A stretch of 64,000 bases of DNA, taken from the NCBI RefSeq assembly GCF_022399565.1, contig NZ_JAJTUT010000001.1, forward strand, positions 248,001 to 312,000, given 5' to 3'. The DNA comes from Flavobacterium algicola (GTDB taxonomy: Bacteria > Bacteroidota > Bacteroidia > Flavobacteriales > Flavobacteriaceae). The position numbers were made by a program, and so were the translations under genes. A model generated the notes under the pieces. The model was not told where the DNA came from, made no database searches, and worked only from the letters and a program-made list of their open reading frames with translations. Positions 57,507 to 64,000 of this stretch are shown piece by piece (position 1 is the stretch's first letter; each line of letters opens with the position of its first letter).

Positions 57507-57977
57507 TTATGCCAACCACGCTTTCATCATCCATGTTGTCTTTTCTTGCTCGGCAATAAAATCACTCATCATAGAATTTGTTCCTTCATCATTTATAGTA
57601 GAAGCTTCTTCTAGAATCTTGCGTTCCAACTTCAATAATTCTGATAATGAGTCCACTATAAGTTGCACTGCTTTTTCATCATTAGAAATATCTTTTCCTA
57701 CTGCTATAACAGACTTCTCAATATAGTCCTCAAATGTATGCAATGGCACACCTTCTAACGTTAAAATGCGTTCTGCTATACTATCTATTTTTAATTGGGA
57801 ATCATTGTACAATTCTTCGAACTTTACATGAAGATCAAAAAATCGTTTTCCTTTGATATTCCAATGTAATCCTCTTAAGTTTTGATAATAGATTTGAAAA
57901 TTAGATAATAATACATTTAAACTTTCTACCATTACCACCGATTCTTGAACAGCTAAACCTATACTATTTGTTTTCAT
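57507..57977 (-). CDS. dps: Dps-family ferritin-like DNA-protection protein
   Basis: Dps forms a 12-mer that oxidises and stores iron, protecting DNA from hydrogen peroxide. The intersubunit ferroxidase ligands match Listeria Dps positions: His38, His50, Glu54, Asp65 and Glu69 in LHWNIKGKRFFDLHVKFEEL and DSIAERI. The 156-residue length is standard. It faces oxyR divergently, the classic arrangement for peroxide-controlled dps. Confidence 0.96.
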   Translation of the reverse strand: MKTNSIGLAVQESVVMVESLNVLLSNFQIYYQNLRGLHWNIKGKRFFDLHVKFEELYNDSQLKIDSIAERILTLEGVPLHTFEDYIEKSVIAVGKDISNDEKAVQLIVDSLSELLKLERKILEEASTINDEGTNSMMSDFIAEQEKTTWMMKAWLA

Positions 57978-58004
57978 AATTTTCTTATTTAATTTTTATA
58001 ATTA

Positions 58005-58064
58005 CAAATTTATAAAGAAATACTGCTTTTTTACTATAAGTTTAATTGATAGTTTTTATCTTTG
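58005..58064. promoter_or_regulatory. dps-oxyR divergent promoter region
   Basis: A minus-strand -7 element TAAATTTG (58005-58012) serves dps and a plus-strand TATCTTTG (58057-58064) serves oxyR. The 44 bases between are the expected OxyR-binding area. Confidence 0.6.
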
Positions 58065-58082
58065 TATCAAAAAATACTATCG

Positions 58083-59024
58083 ATGACTATTACACAACTT
58101 AAATATGTGCTTGCGGTCGCAGAGCATAAAAACTTTACACTCGCAGCAGAAAAATGTTTTGTAACGCAGCCTACTTTAAGTATGCAAATACAAAAAATAG
58201 AAGAGGAATTAAGTATAACAATATTTGACCGCTCCAAAAAACCCATACAGTTGACTGACATTGGGAGGAAAATAGTCAACCAGGCAAAAAATATTGTAAA
58301 CGAAGCAGACCGTATTCAAGATATAGTAGAGCAGCAAAAAGGATTTATTGGTGGCGAATTTAGATTAGGAATAATACCAACGATTATGCCTACATTATTA
58401 CCAATGTTTCTCAATAATTTTATAAAGAAGTATCCAAAAGTAAAACTTATAATTGAAGAGCTGAATACAGAAGAGATAATTACCAAATTAAATAATGGTC
58501 ATCTCGATGCTGCAATAGCTGCTACACCTTTACTAGAGGAAAAAATCAAAGAAATTGTACTTTACTTTGAGCCCTTTGTTGCTTATATTCCCGAGAATCA
58601 CATTCATTTTCAAAAGAAGGAAATAGAAGTAGAAGATTTAAATCTTGATGAAATATTGCTATTACAAGATGGGCACTGCTTTAGAGATGGTATTTTAAAT
58701 TTATGCAAAAACCATAATAATACCGATACAAATCGTTTTCAAATTGAGAGCGGAAGCTTTGAAACATTAATCAAGCTGGCAGATGAAGGTCTGGGCACTA
58801 CTCTATTACCTTTTTTACATACTTTGGATTTAAAAGAATCTGACAAACTTAAGTTGCGTCACTTTGTAGAACCAAAACCTGCAAGGGAGGTAAGTCTGAT
58901 ATATCCAAAAAGTGAATTAAAAATACAAATCATTGATGCTTTACGCACTACTATAGCTGGAGTTATAAAAGGAGCGATCGTTTTTCAGAATTTAAAAATA
59001 ATTAGTCCTTTGCAGAAAAAATAA
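58083..59024 (+). CDS. oxyR: Peroxide-sensing LysR-type regulator
   Basis: This activator senses hydrogen peroxide by disulphide formation. The winged helix-turn-helix is MTITQLKYVLAVAEHKNFTLAAEKCFVTQPTLSMQI (1-36). The redox Cys pair is at exactly the E. coli positions, Cys199 (DGHCFRDG) and Cys208 (LNLCKN). The length is 313 residues. The ATG at 58083 is chosen, because a longer frame starting with TTG at 58062 overlaps the -7 element. Divergent dps is the likely target. Confidence 0.96.
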   Translation: MTITQLKYVLAVAEHKNFTLAAEKCFVTQPTLSMQIQKIEEELSITIFDRSKKPIQLTDIGRKIVNQAKNIVNEADRIQDIVEQQKGFIGGEFRLGIIPTIMPTLLPMFLNNFIKKYPKVKLIIEELNTEEIITKLNNGHLDAAIAATPLLEEKIKEIVLYFEPFVAYIPENHIHFQKKEIEVEDLNLDEILLLQDGHCFRDGILNLCKNHNNTDTNRFQIESGSFETLIKLADEGLGTTLLPFLHTLDLKESDKLKLRHFVEPKPAREVSLIYPKSELKIQIIDALRTTIAGVIKGAIVFQNLKIISPLQKK

Positions 59025-59062
59025 AAAAGGAACACTAAACTGAGTTATGTTCCTTTTTTTAA
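59023..59062 (+). terminator. Terminator of oxyR
   Basis: AAAAAAGGAACA pairs with TGTTCCTTTTTT, followed by more T residues. Confidence 0.88.
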
Positions 59063-59331
59063 TTTTAAAAAATAGCTCTTTTCGATTGGGGCAAAAAGGG
59101 TGGTTATTTTTTTAACAATTGAGAATTTTCGAAAATGTAATTTCTTATTGTTTTGTATAGTAGATTAATTTGAAAGCAATGTTTTAAATTAATTCTCTTC
59201 TACACCTGCAATTTACAATTTTATCTTGTTTACAGGATTAAAAGCGCTAAAAAATCGATGAAATACATATTTAATTTTTATAAATAATTGAATTCTTACA
59301 TAATATGATTTTTTACAAAATCATAATGCAT
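59063..59331. other. Intergenic region, no gene seen
   Basis: This AT-rich stretch has only short frames and a hairpin TATGATTT/AAATCATA at about 59303-59325. I see no conserved protein or RNA gene. Confidence 0.6.
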
Positions 59332-59365
59332 AAAAAAGGAGCCTTATTAGGCTCCTTTTTTTATT
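59332..59365 (-). terminator. Terminator downstream of the 62-65 aa protein
   Basis: AAAAAGGAGCC pairs with GGCTCCTTTTT around a 4-base loop; on the minus strand it is followed by T residues. It overlaps the gene end at 59361. Confidence 0.8.
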
Positions 59366-59546
59366 GATGTACAATAAGTAAACATTGTTTTAGTTCTGGT
59401 TTCTCTATTACAAACTCGAATAGCCATTCCCGTAACTCATCTAATTCAAATGGAAGTAAGGTTTTAATAGCTTTCTCTAACTCCTTACAAAATAATAACG
59501 GATCGAAACTTACTCTCTCGAGTATGGATTTCGTGTAATCAAACAT
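59361..59546 (-). CDS. Conserved small flavobacterial protein
   Basis: The sequence MFDYTKSILERVSFDPLLFCKELEKAIKTLLPFELDELREWLFEF is one I recall from small (about 60-residue) flavobacterial proteins of unknown function. It is helical, acidic and cytoplasmic. I chose the ATG at 59546, the family-like start; an ATG four codons upstream at 59558 is possible. It lies 95 bases downstream of mnmD on the same strand. Confidence 0.75.
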   Translation of the reverse strand: MFDYTKSILERVSFDPLLFCKELEKAIKTLLPFELDELREWLFEFVIEKPELKQCLLIVHQ

Positions 59547-59641
59547 TATTTTAGACATAACTAAGAAAATTGTTGTTTATAATATAACTTGGAGTAAAAA
59601 TACATTTTTTACAAATAAGACTTACATTTTTTAACTTAATT

Positions 59642-60364
59642 TTAAAAAACATTGGCATTTGGATTATTTTGTATATTCTTTGTTGCCCTAAACATCTCTC
59701 TCTTTCCGGGAGGTCCGGCCAATTTCTCAACTTTAAAACCAACTTCGATCATGCTTCTTTTTACTACTCCTCTAGCAGCATAAGTTACCAAAGTGCCTTC
59801 TTTTTTTAACGAATTATACATTCTTTGAAATATATCGGTACTCCACAATTCGGGCTGCACACGATAACCAAATGCATCAAAATAGATGAGATCGAATTGC
59901 TCTATATCATCAATTTGCTCAAATCGCTGTTGTCTTTTTGTCAAGGAGAAAGCAGAATCCATCTCATTAATTTCACCCCACTCCCCTGCATGCATACTAT
60001 CAAATACAGATTGAAACTCATTAGCCTCTAATTCATCAACGTAATTCATAGCTTGCAACTCCTCTTTTGTGATTGGAAATGCTTCAACACCCGTGTATTT
60101 AATGGACTGATTCATTCTCTTACTCTCAATAAAAGTGATAAAAGCGTTGAGTCCAGTTCCAAAACCGATTTCTAAAATAGATACAGATTTATTTTCGAAT
60201 AAAGCCAACCCGTTTTTAATAAATACGTGCTTAGCTTCTTGAATAGCGCCATGCTTGGAATGGTAATTTTCATTCCATTCCTTAATATGAATTGTAGTTG
60301 AACCATCCTCTGTTCTAATAATTTCTCTTTCCAAAATTGTATTTAAATTAAATTGACGCTTCAA
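59642..60364 (-). CDS. mnmD: tRNA (5-methylaminomethyl-2-thiouridine) methyltransferase
   Basis: MnmD (the methyltransferase part of MnmC, stand-alone here) methylates 5-aminomethyl-2-thiouridine at wobble position 34, completing the pathway in which MnmA adds sulphur. SAM-binding motif I is ILEIGFGTGLNAF; the catalytic region includes FDLIYFDAFGY and LVTYAARGVVKRSMIE with KLAGPPGKREM. The 240-residue length means the FAD-dependent oxidase domain of MnmC is absent, as is usual in Bacteroidota. mnmA is at 19.7 kb. Confidence 0.93.
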   Translation of the reverse strand: MKRQFNLNTILEREIIRTEDGSTTIHIKEWNENYHSKHGAIQEAKHVFIKNGLALFENKSVSILEIGFGTGLNAFITFIESKRMNQSIKYTGVEAFPITKEELQAMNYVDELEANEFQSVFDSMHAGEWGEINEMDSAFSLTKRQQRFEQIDDIEQFDLIYFDAFGYRVQPELWSTDIFQRMYNSLKKEGTLVTYAARGVVKRSMIEVGFKVEKLAGPPGKREMFRATKNIQNNPNANVF

Positions 60365-60541
60365 AATATTGAAACAGTGTAAAATTAACCAAAACTAAAA
60401 CACATAATTTAAAAAAAGCAAAAATATTTAGCTATTCACTACAATTGAACATAGTTTGCCGAAAATTATTAAAAGATAAATAATAAATAATATTAGGCTA
60501 TTTTTAATAGCAATACCACCACTTTATTATACTTTTTTATT

Positions 60542-60549
60542 TAATTTTG
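60542..60549 (+). promoter_or_regulatory. -7 element upstream of ilvE
   Basis: TAATTTTG fits TAnnTTTG, 90 bases before the ilvE ATG, leaving a long leader. Confidence 0.4.
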
Positions 60550-60639
60550 CTTACACTTAAAGCTAATTGTAAGTCGCAACTATAAAATGTACTAACAAAT
60601 TGTTGCTTTAGAAATAACAAAACAAAACATTACCCTATT

Positions 60640-61710
60640 ATGAGTGCAACTCAAGCTAACAAAATTGAAATAATCAGAGCCGAAACTTCAAAAATCAATC
60701 AAGTGGATTTTGACAACCTAAGCTTTGGTTCTGTCTTTACAGATCATTTATTGGAGTGTGATTTTACAAATGGAGAATGGCAGAAGCCCGTCATCAAACC
60801 TTATGCACCCTTTTTGTTAGATCCATCAGCTCGCGTTTTTCATTATGGCCAAGCTATTTTTGAAGGCATGAAAGCATATAAAGACGAAGAAGATTCTATA
60901 TGGCTTTTTAGACCTGATGAAAATTACAAGCGTTTTAATACATCTGCAACTCGTATGGCTATGCCAGAAGTACCTGAAGATGTTTTTATGGATGGATTAA
61001 ATGAATTATTGAAAATAGATCACGAGTGGATTAAAAAAGGATTAGGTAATACATTATATGTACGTCCATTTTTAATTGCAACTGGCGAAGGAGTGATTGC
61101 AAATCCTTCTGAAGACTATAAGTTCATGATTATCCTTTCACCTGCAAAAGCTTATTATTCTGGTGAGGTAAAGGTTTTAATTGCTGAACACTTTAGTCGT
61201 GCTGCAAATGGTGGTATCGGTGCTGCAAAAACTGCAGGAAACTATGCTGGACAATTTTATCCAACGGCTTTGGCAAACAAACAAGGTTTTCAACAAATCA
61301 TTTGGACAGATGATGCCACACATACTAAACTAGAAGAAGCAGGTACGATGAATGTATTTTTTAGAATAAAAGATACATTATTAACTGCTCCTGTGAGTGA
61401 AAGAATTCTTGACGGTGTTACTAGAAAGAGTTTGATTGATATGGCGAAGAAAGAAGGTATAGACTTAGAGGTAAGACCCGTTTTGGTGTCTGAACTTGTT
61501 GAAGCTTTTAAAAACGGAACTTTAAAAGAAATATTTGGAGCAGGAACAGCAGCTGTAATAAGCCCAATTTCTGGATTCTCATACAAAGAAGAATACTATG
61601 AATTACCAAAAGTTTCAGATTCTATAGCGTCACAGTTAAAAGAAAAACTAACAAACATGCAACATAAATTAATCGAAGATACGTACGGTTGGACGGTTAA
61701 AGTATCTTAA
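60640..61710 (+). CDS. ilvE: Branched-chain amino acid aminotransferase
   Basis: This PLP enzyme makes and breaks down leucine, isoleucine and valine. The cofactor Lys197 lies in GGIGAAKTAGNYAGQFYPT; GQAIFEGMKAY (70-80), YVRPFLIATG, LEEAGTMNVFF and TRKSLIDMAK complete the class IV fold. The 356-residue length is the IlvE-2 type, longer than E. coli. It is monocistronic with a strong terminator. Confidence 0.96.
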   Translation: MSATQANKIEIIRAETSKINQVDFDNLSFGSVFTDHLLECDFTNGEWQKPVIKPYAPFLLDPSARVFHYGQAIFEGMKAYKDEEDSIWLFRPDENYKRFNTSATRMAMPEVPEDVFMDGLNELLKIDHEWIKKGLGNTLYVRPFLIATGEGVIANPSEDYKFMIILSPAKAYYSGEVKVLIAEHFSRAANGGIGAAKTAGNYAGQFYPTALANKQGFQQIIWTDDATHTKLEEAGTMNVFFRIKDTLLTAPVSERILDGVTRKSLIDMAKKEGIDLEVRPVLVSELVEAFKNGTLKEIFGAGTAAVISPISGFSYKEEYYELPKVSDSIASQLKEKLTNMQHKLIEDTYGWTVKVS

Positions 61711-61731
61711 TTAATTTTGGATCATAAAGGC

Positions 61732-61772
61732 AAAAGAGCGATTTTCATAATTTGAAAATCGCTCTTTTTATT
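61732..61772 (+). terminator. Terminator of ilvE
   Basis: A 16-bp stem (61732-61747 with 61753-61768) is followed by T residues; it is between ilvE and a convergent gene. Confidence 0.9.
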
Positions 61773-62154
61773 TGTCAAATATTTTAGAAAAGTCAGGCTT
61801 AAAAAAATTAGGCCCTTTCATCACCTTTCCGTCCTCTCGATAAGTTGGGTTTCCATTATCATCTAATTTACTCATATTACTTCGCTGAATCTCATCAAAC
61901 ACCTCTTCTATCTTGTGCTGTAATCCATGTTCGATTATAGTGCCGCACAATATATACATCATATCACCAAGCGCATCTGCAATTTCTACTAAATCATCAT
62001 TTTGCACTGCTTCCAAATATTCCTCATTTTCTTCTTTCATTAGATTATAACGAAGAATTTTCTTTTCCTGAGAAAGATTAGCAATCGGGAATTCACTGTG
62101 TCCTATTTTGAAAGCGGTATGAAATTCTTTAACTGACTCTAACTGTTTTTGCAT
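61768..62154 (-). CDS. MazG-like nucleoside triphosphate pyrophosphohydrolase family protein
   Basis: A single all-alpha NTP-PPase domain of 128 residues: FHTAFKIGHSEFPI, then NLMKEENEEYLEAV and DLVEIADALGDMMYILCG, carrying the EExxE and ExxD metal-binding motifs. The C-terminal SNMSKLDDNGNPTYREDGKVMKGPNFFKPDF is a conserved block in this subgroup. It is distinct from the longer mazG at 35 kb. The substrate is unknown, likely a non-canonical nucleotide. Confidence 0.92.
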   Translation of the reverse strand: MQKQLESVKEFHTAFKIGHSEFPIANLSQEKKILRYNLMKEENEEYLEAVQNDDLVEIADALGDMMYILCGTIIEHGLQHKIEEVFDEIQRSNMSKLDDNGNPTYREDGKVMKGPNFFKPDFSKIFDK

Positions 62155-62233
62155 AATATTTAACTAAGAATTGAATAAGCAAATTAGCAACAAATTCTAT
62201 ACAATTGCGTACTTTTACAAAAAAATTACAACT

Positions 62234-62422
62234 ATGTTTAGTTCAGGACAATTAGTATTTGCCGTTTGTTTTTTTGTTGCTTTTGTAATCGCAGCGATCT
62301 ACTCTTACCGAAAAGATTTAGCATTGCATAAAATTTACTATAAAGGTAATTACAAAGTACTTATTGGTTTTCTTACCTTTATCGGACTACTTTTTGTTAT
62401 AAAAGTATATTTTAAAAGGTAA
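62234..62422 (+). CDS. Small two-helix membrane protein
   Basis: The 62-residue protein MFSSGQLVFAVCFFVAFVIAAIYSY with a second hydrophobic segment VLIGFLTFIGLLFVIKVYF has two predicted membrane helices, separated by a basic loop (YRKDLALHKIYYKGNYK). I recall similar small proteins in flavobacteria. I chose the ATG at 62234 over 62171 because a TACTTTTA motif just upstream (about 62209) fits a promoter. The function is unknown. Confidence 0.76.
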   Translation: MFSSGQLVFAVCFFVAFVIAAIYSYRKDLALHKIYYKGNYKVLIGFLTFIGLLFVIKVYFKR

Positions 62423-62460
62423 AATCTTTATTCTAAAATCTTTTACGCATCATTAAATCA

Positions 62461-62498
62461 ATAGCCTGCATATTTTAAATTAAAAATATGCAGGCTAT
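62461..62498. terminator. Hairpin between convergent genes
   Basis: ATAGCCTGCATATTTT pairs with AAAATATGCAGGCTAT around a 6-base loop. The following T tract is weak on the plus strand. Confidence 0.7.
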
Positions 62499-62520
62499 CG
62501 TTTGATTTAAAACCCTTATC

Positions 62521-63396
62521 TTATCCTTTTAGTTGTTCTCGGTACATTGCAAAATTCATTTTTACTTTGTCATCAAGTTCTGGCTCTTTTATATCAGTGT
62601 ACTTTTTCATCTCTTCCCAAATAATTTTTGCCACAATATAACGAGCCATATCTTTATCATCAGAAGGTATTATGTACCAGGGTGCATCTTCTTTCGCAGT
62701 CTTATTAATCGCTTCCTCATAAAACTGCATGTATTCTTCCCAATGTTCTCTTTCCTTTAAATCTCCTGGCGAAAATTTCCAGTGATGCTCTTCGTTTTCT
62801 AATCTTCGTAGTAAACGTTTTCTTTGCTCCTCTTTGCTCATGTGAAAAAAGAATTTTAAGACAATTGTTCCATTCTGGACGATGTGTTTTTCAAAGTTAT
62901 TAATTTGCGTCATTCGATCTTCCCAAAATTGTGGCGTTATATCATCGACACTTTCGATTCCTGGTAAATTTTCATTTAAGATGTATTCTGGATGCACACG
63001 AGTTACCAATACATTTTCATAATGTGTTCTATTAAAAATAGCAAACTTACCTTTCTCTGGTAGTGCAATATAATGGCGCCATAAGTAATCGTGCTCCAAT
63101 TCAGTCGAATTGGGCGTTTTAAAACTATGCACCACCACTCCTCTAGCATTAAATTCTTTGAAAACCTCTCTTATCAAACTATCCTTTCCACTGGTATCCA
63201 TTCCTTGCAAGCAAATCAATACTCCGTAGCGATTGTGTGCATACATAATATCCTGCAGCTCACTTAGCTTCTCCCGTACATCATCTAACTTATCTTCCTT
63301 ATCATCTTCACTCGCTTTATTGTTTAGATCGGTAGGTAGCTCTTGCAATCGTATTGGGGCGGTAACTTTAAAGTCTTTTGGGTCTATTGATTTCAT
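62521..63396 (-). CDS. Polyphosphate kinase 2 family protein
   Basis: PPK2 transfers phosphate between polyphosphate and nucleotides. Walker A is GMDTSGKDS (65-73); the lid block FNRTHYENVLVTRVHP is at 121-136, and the basic HHWKFSPGDLKEREHW follows. The 291-residue length matches the single-domain class I or III enzymes; whether it favours ADP, AMP or GDP cannot be told here. Upstream I see no -7 element with confidence. Confidence 0.93.
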   Translation of the reverse strand: MKSIDPKDFKVTAPIRLQELPTDLNNKASEDDKEDKLDDVREKLSELQDIMYAHNRYGVLICLQGMDTSGKDSLIREVFKEFNARGVVVHSFKTPNSTELEHDYLWRHYIALPEKGKFAIFNRTHYENVLVTRVHPEYILNENLPGIESVDDITPQFWEDRMTQINNFEKHIVQNGTIVLKFFFHMSKEEQRKRLLRRLENEEHHWKFSPGDLKEREHWEEYMQFYEEAINKTAKEDAPWYIIPSDDKDMARYIVAKIIWEEMKKYTDIKEPELDDKVKMNFAMYREQLKG

Positions 63397-63494
63397 TCTA
63401 TATAATTTATTGATTCTAGTAAATATAATAATTTTTCAGGAGTACAATTTTACGACTTATTAATTATTGTAAAATTATAGTCAATAAAGCTAAA

Positions 63495-63532
63495 ACAAAA
63501 AAGAGGCTGTCCTATTAAGAACAGCCTCTTTG
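63495..63532 (-). terminator. Terminator of the nusB-yajC operon
   Basis: AAGAGGCTGT and ACAGCCTCTT form a perfect 10-bp stem with a 10-base loop; the minus strand then has six T residues. Confidence 0.9.
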
Positions 63533-63552
63533 CTTGACCTCAGTAGTAGAGA

Positions 63553-63828
63553 TTATTTTTTTGCTAATGATGCACTCATTTCCATAGAAATAGCAGAACG
63601 CTCCATTTTCAATTTACCAGACATTGTTTCAACCACAACAGTAGTTTCTCCAAGTTCTGATACTCTTCCGTGTAGACCGCTTTTAGTGATGATTTTATCA
63701 CCTACTTTTAAAGTACTTTCAAATGCTTTTTCTTGTTTAGCTTTCTTTTGTTGTGGTCTAATCATAAAGAAATAGATTACCACAAACATTAATAAAAAAG
63801 GAGCAAATTGATTCAATTGTTGTAACAT
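63553..63828 (-). CDS. yajC: Sec translocon accessory protein
   Basis: YajC joins the SecDF complex. The 91-residue protein has one N-terminal membrane helix (about 8-24, FAPFLLMFVVIYFFMIRPQQKK) and a cytoplasmic small domain TLKVGDKIITKSGLHGRVSELGE. RPQQKK after the helix is the hallmark. It follows nusB by 28 bases on the same strand, an order found in Bacteroidota, usually with a DUF1573 gene between; here that gene is absent. Confidence 0.95.
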   Translation of the reverse strand: MLQQLNQFAPFLLMFVVIYFFMIRPQQKKAKQEKAFESTLKVGDKIITKSGLHGRVSELGETTVVVETMSGKLKMERSAISMEMSASLAKK

Positions 63829-63856
63829 GATTTTTATTTTTAAAAATTAATATAAA

Positions 63857-64000
63857 TTACATTAAACCGCGACCGGTTTTCATTAACGTTTTATTTGTCG
63901 TCATTTCTTTTACCAAGTTATCAAGAATACCATTGATAAACAAACTACTTTTTGGTGTAGAATATTCCTTTGCTAATTCTAAATACTCATTCAAAGTTAC
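63857..64000 (-). CDS. nusB: Transcription antitermination factor, C-terminal part
   Basis: The frame is cut by the right edge; the visible 47 residues (VTLNEYLELAKEYSTPKSSL, then FINGILDNLVKEM, ending GRGLM) match the C-terminal helical bundle of NusB, which works with NusE (S10) in rRNA antitermination. The INEY-like and FxNGxLD blocks are diagnostic. The gene begins beyond the window and reads into yajC. Confidence 0.9.
   Translation of the reverse strand, partial: VTLNEYLELAKEYSTPKSSLFINGILDNLVKEMTTNKTLMKTGRGLM

Noticed and set aside
59551..59742. 63-codon minus-strand frame overlapping mnmD
   Set aside because: It shares the end of mnmD in another frame and has no conserved content.

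Overview
The window looks like chromosomal DNA of a Flavobacterium-like member of the Bacteroidota. The evidence is its low GC content, AT-rich promoters with a TAnnTTTG -7 element, few Shine-Dalgarno sequences, a protease with a type IX secretion sorting tail, type III and eukaryote-type glutamine synthetases side by side, and many flavobacterial families (DUF3810, DUF4197, DUF5606, DUF2805, LETM1-related). Most of it is core metabolism and housekeeping. I see no rRNA, tRNA, CRISPR array, phage, transposase or origin.

Layout: 1-1038, a decayed 7TMR-DISM sensor gene cut by the left edge. 1.3-5.2 kb, rdgB, a DEAD-box RNA helicase and a secreted carboxypeptidase-regulatory-domain protein. 5.3-8.6 kb, a two-gene envelope operon whose second gene is split by a frameshift at an A8 run. 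8.7-11 kb, pepD and a family-6 uracil/hypoxanthine DNA glycosylase, separated by a Bacteroidota-type interspersed repeat. 11-17 kb, an APC permease, DUF3810 protein, NDH-2, acyltransferase and Nudix CoA pyrophosphatase. 17-21 kb, a subtilase with a T9SS tail and mnmA. 21-29 kb, a lipoprotein, a YwqK/MORN protein, pyrG-yidC and a purM-like gene. 28.8-31.7 kb, a tight TetR / ABC1-kinase / DUF2805 / SDR operon. 31.8-38.5 kb, a FUSC transporter, def, DUF5606, mazG, an alpha/beta hydrolase and purU. 38.5-49 kb, DUF4197, TerC, two divergent glutamine synthetases, mqo, ruvX and dapD. 49-53.3 kb, four glycosyltransferases. 53.4-59 kb, a LETM1-like protein, carbonic anhydrase with SulP, and divergent dps/oxyR. 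59.3-64 kb, mnmD, ilvE, a MazG-like enzyme, PPK2, yajC and the 3' end of nusB.

Functional threads: nucleotide-pool sanitation (rdgB, mazG, the MazG-like enzyme, Nudix), nucleotide synthesis (pyrG, the purM-like gene, purU), nitrogen assimilation (the two glutamine synthetases), wobble-uridine tRNA modification (mnmA, mnmD), oxidative stress (oxyR, dps), inorganic carbon handling (carbonic anhydrase with SulP), membrane insertion (yidC, yajC) and surface glycan synthesis.

The most unusual structures are a duplicated module of about 160 bp between the hydrolase and purU, with a 42-nt block identical in both copies and a terminator hairpin in each (candidate tandem small RNAs or hydrophobic micro-ORFs); genes carrying frameshifts or nonsense mutations; and a short in-frame insertion in dapD that resembles a dispersed repeat. 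No clearly new multi-gene system is present.
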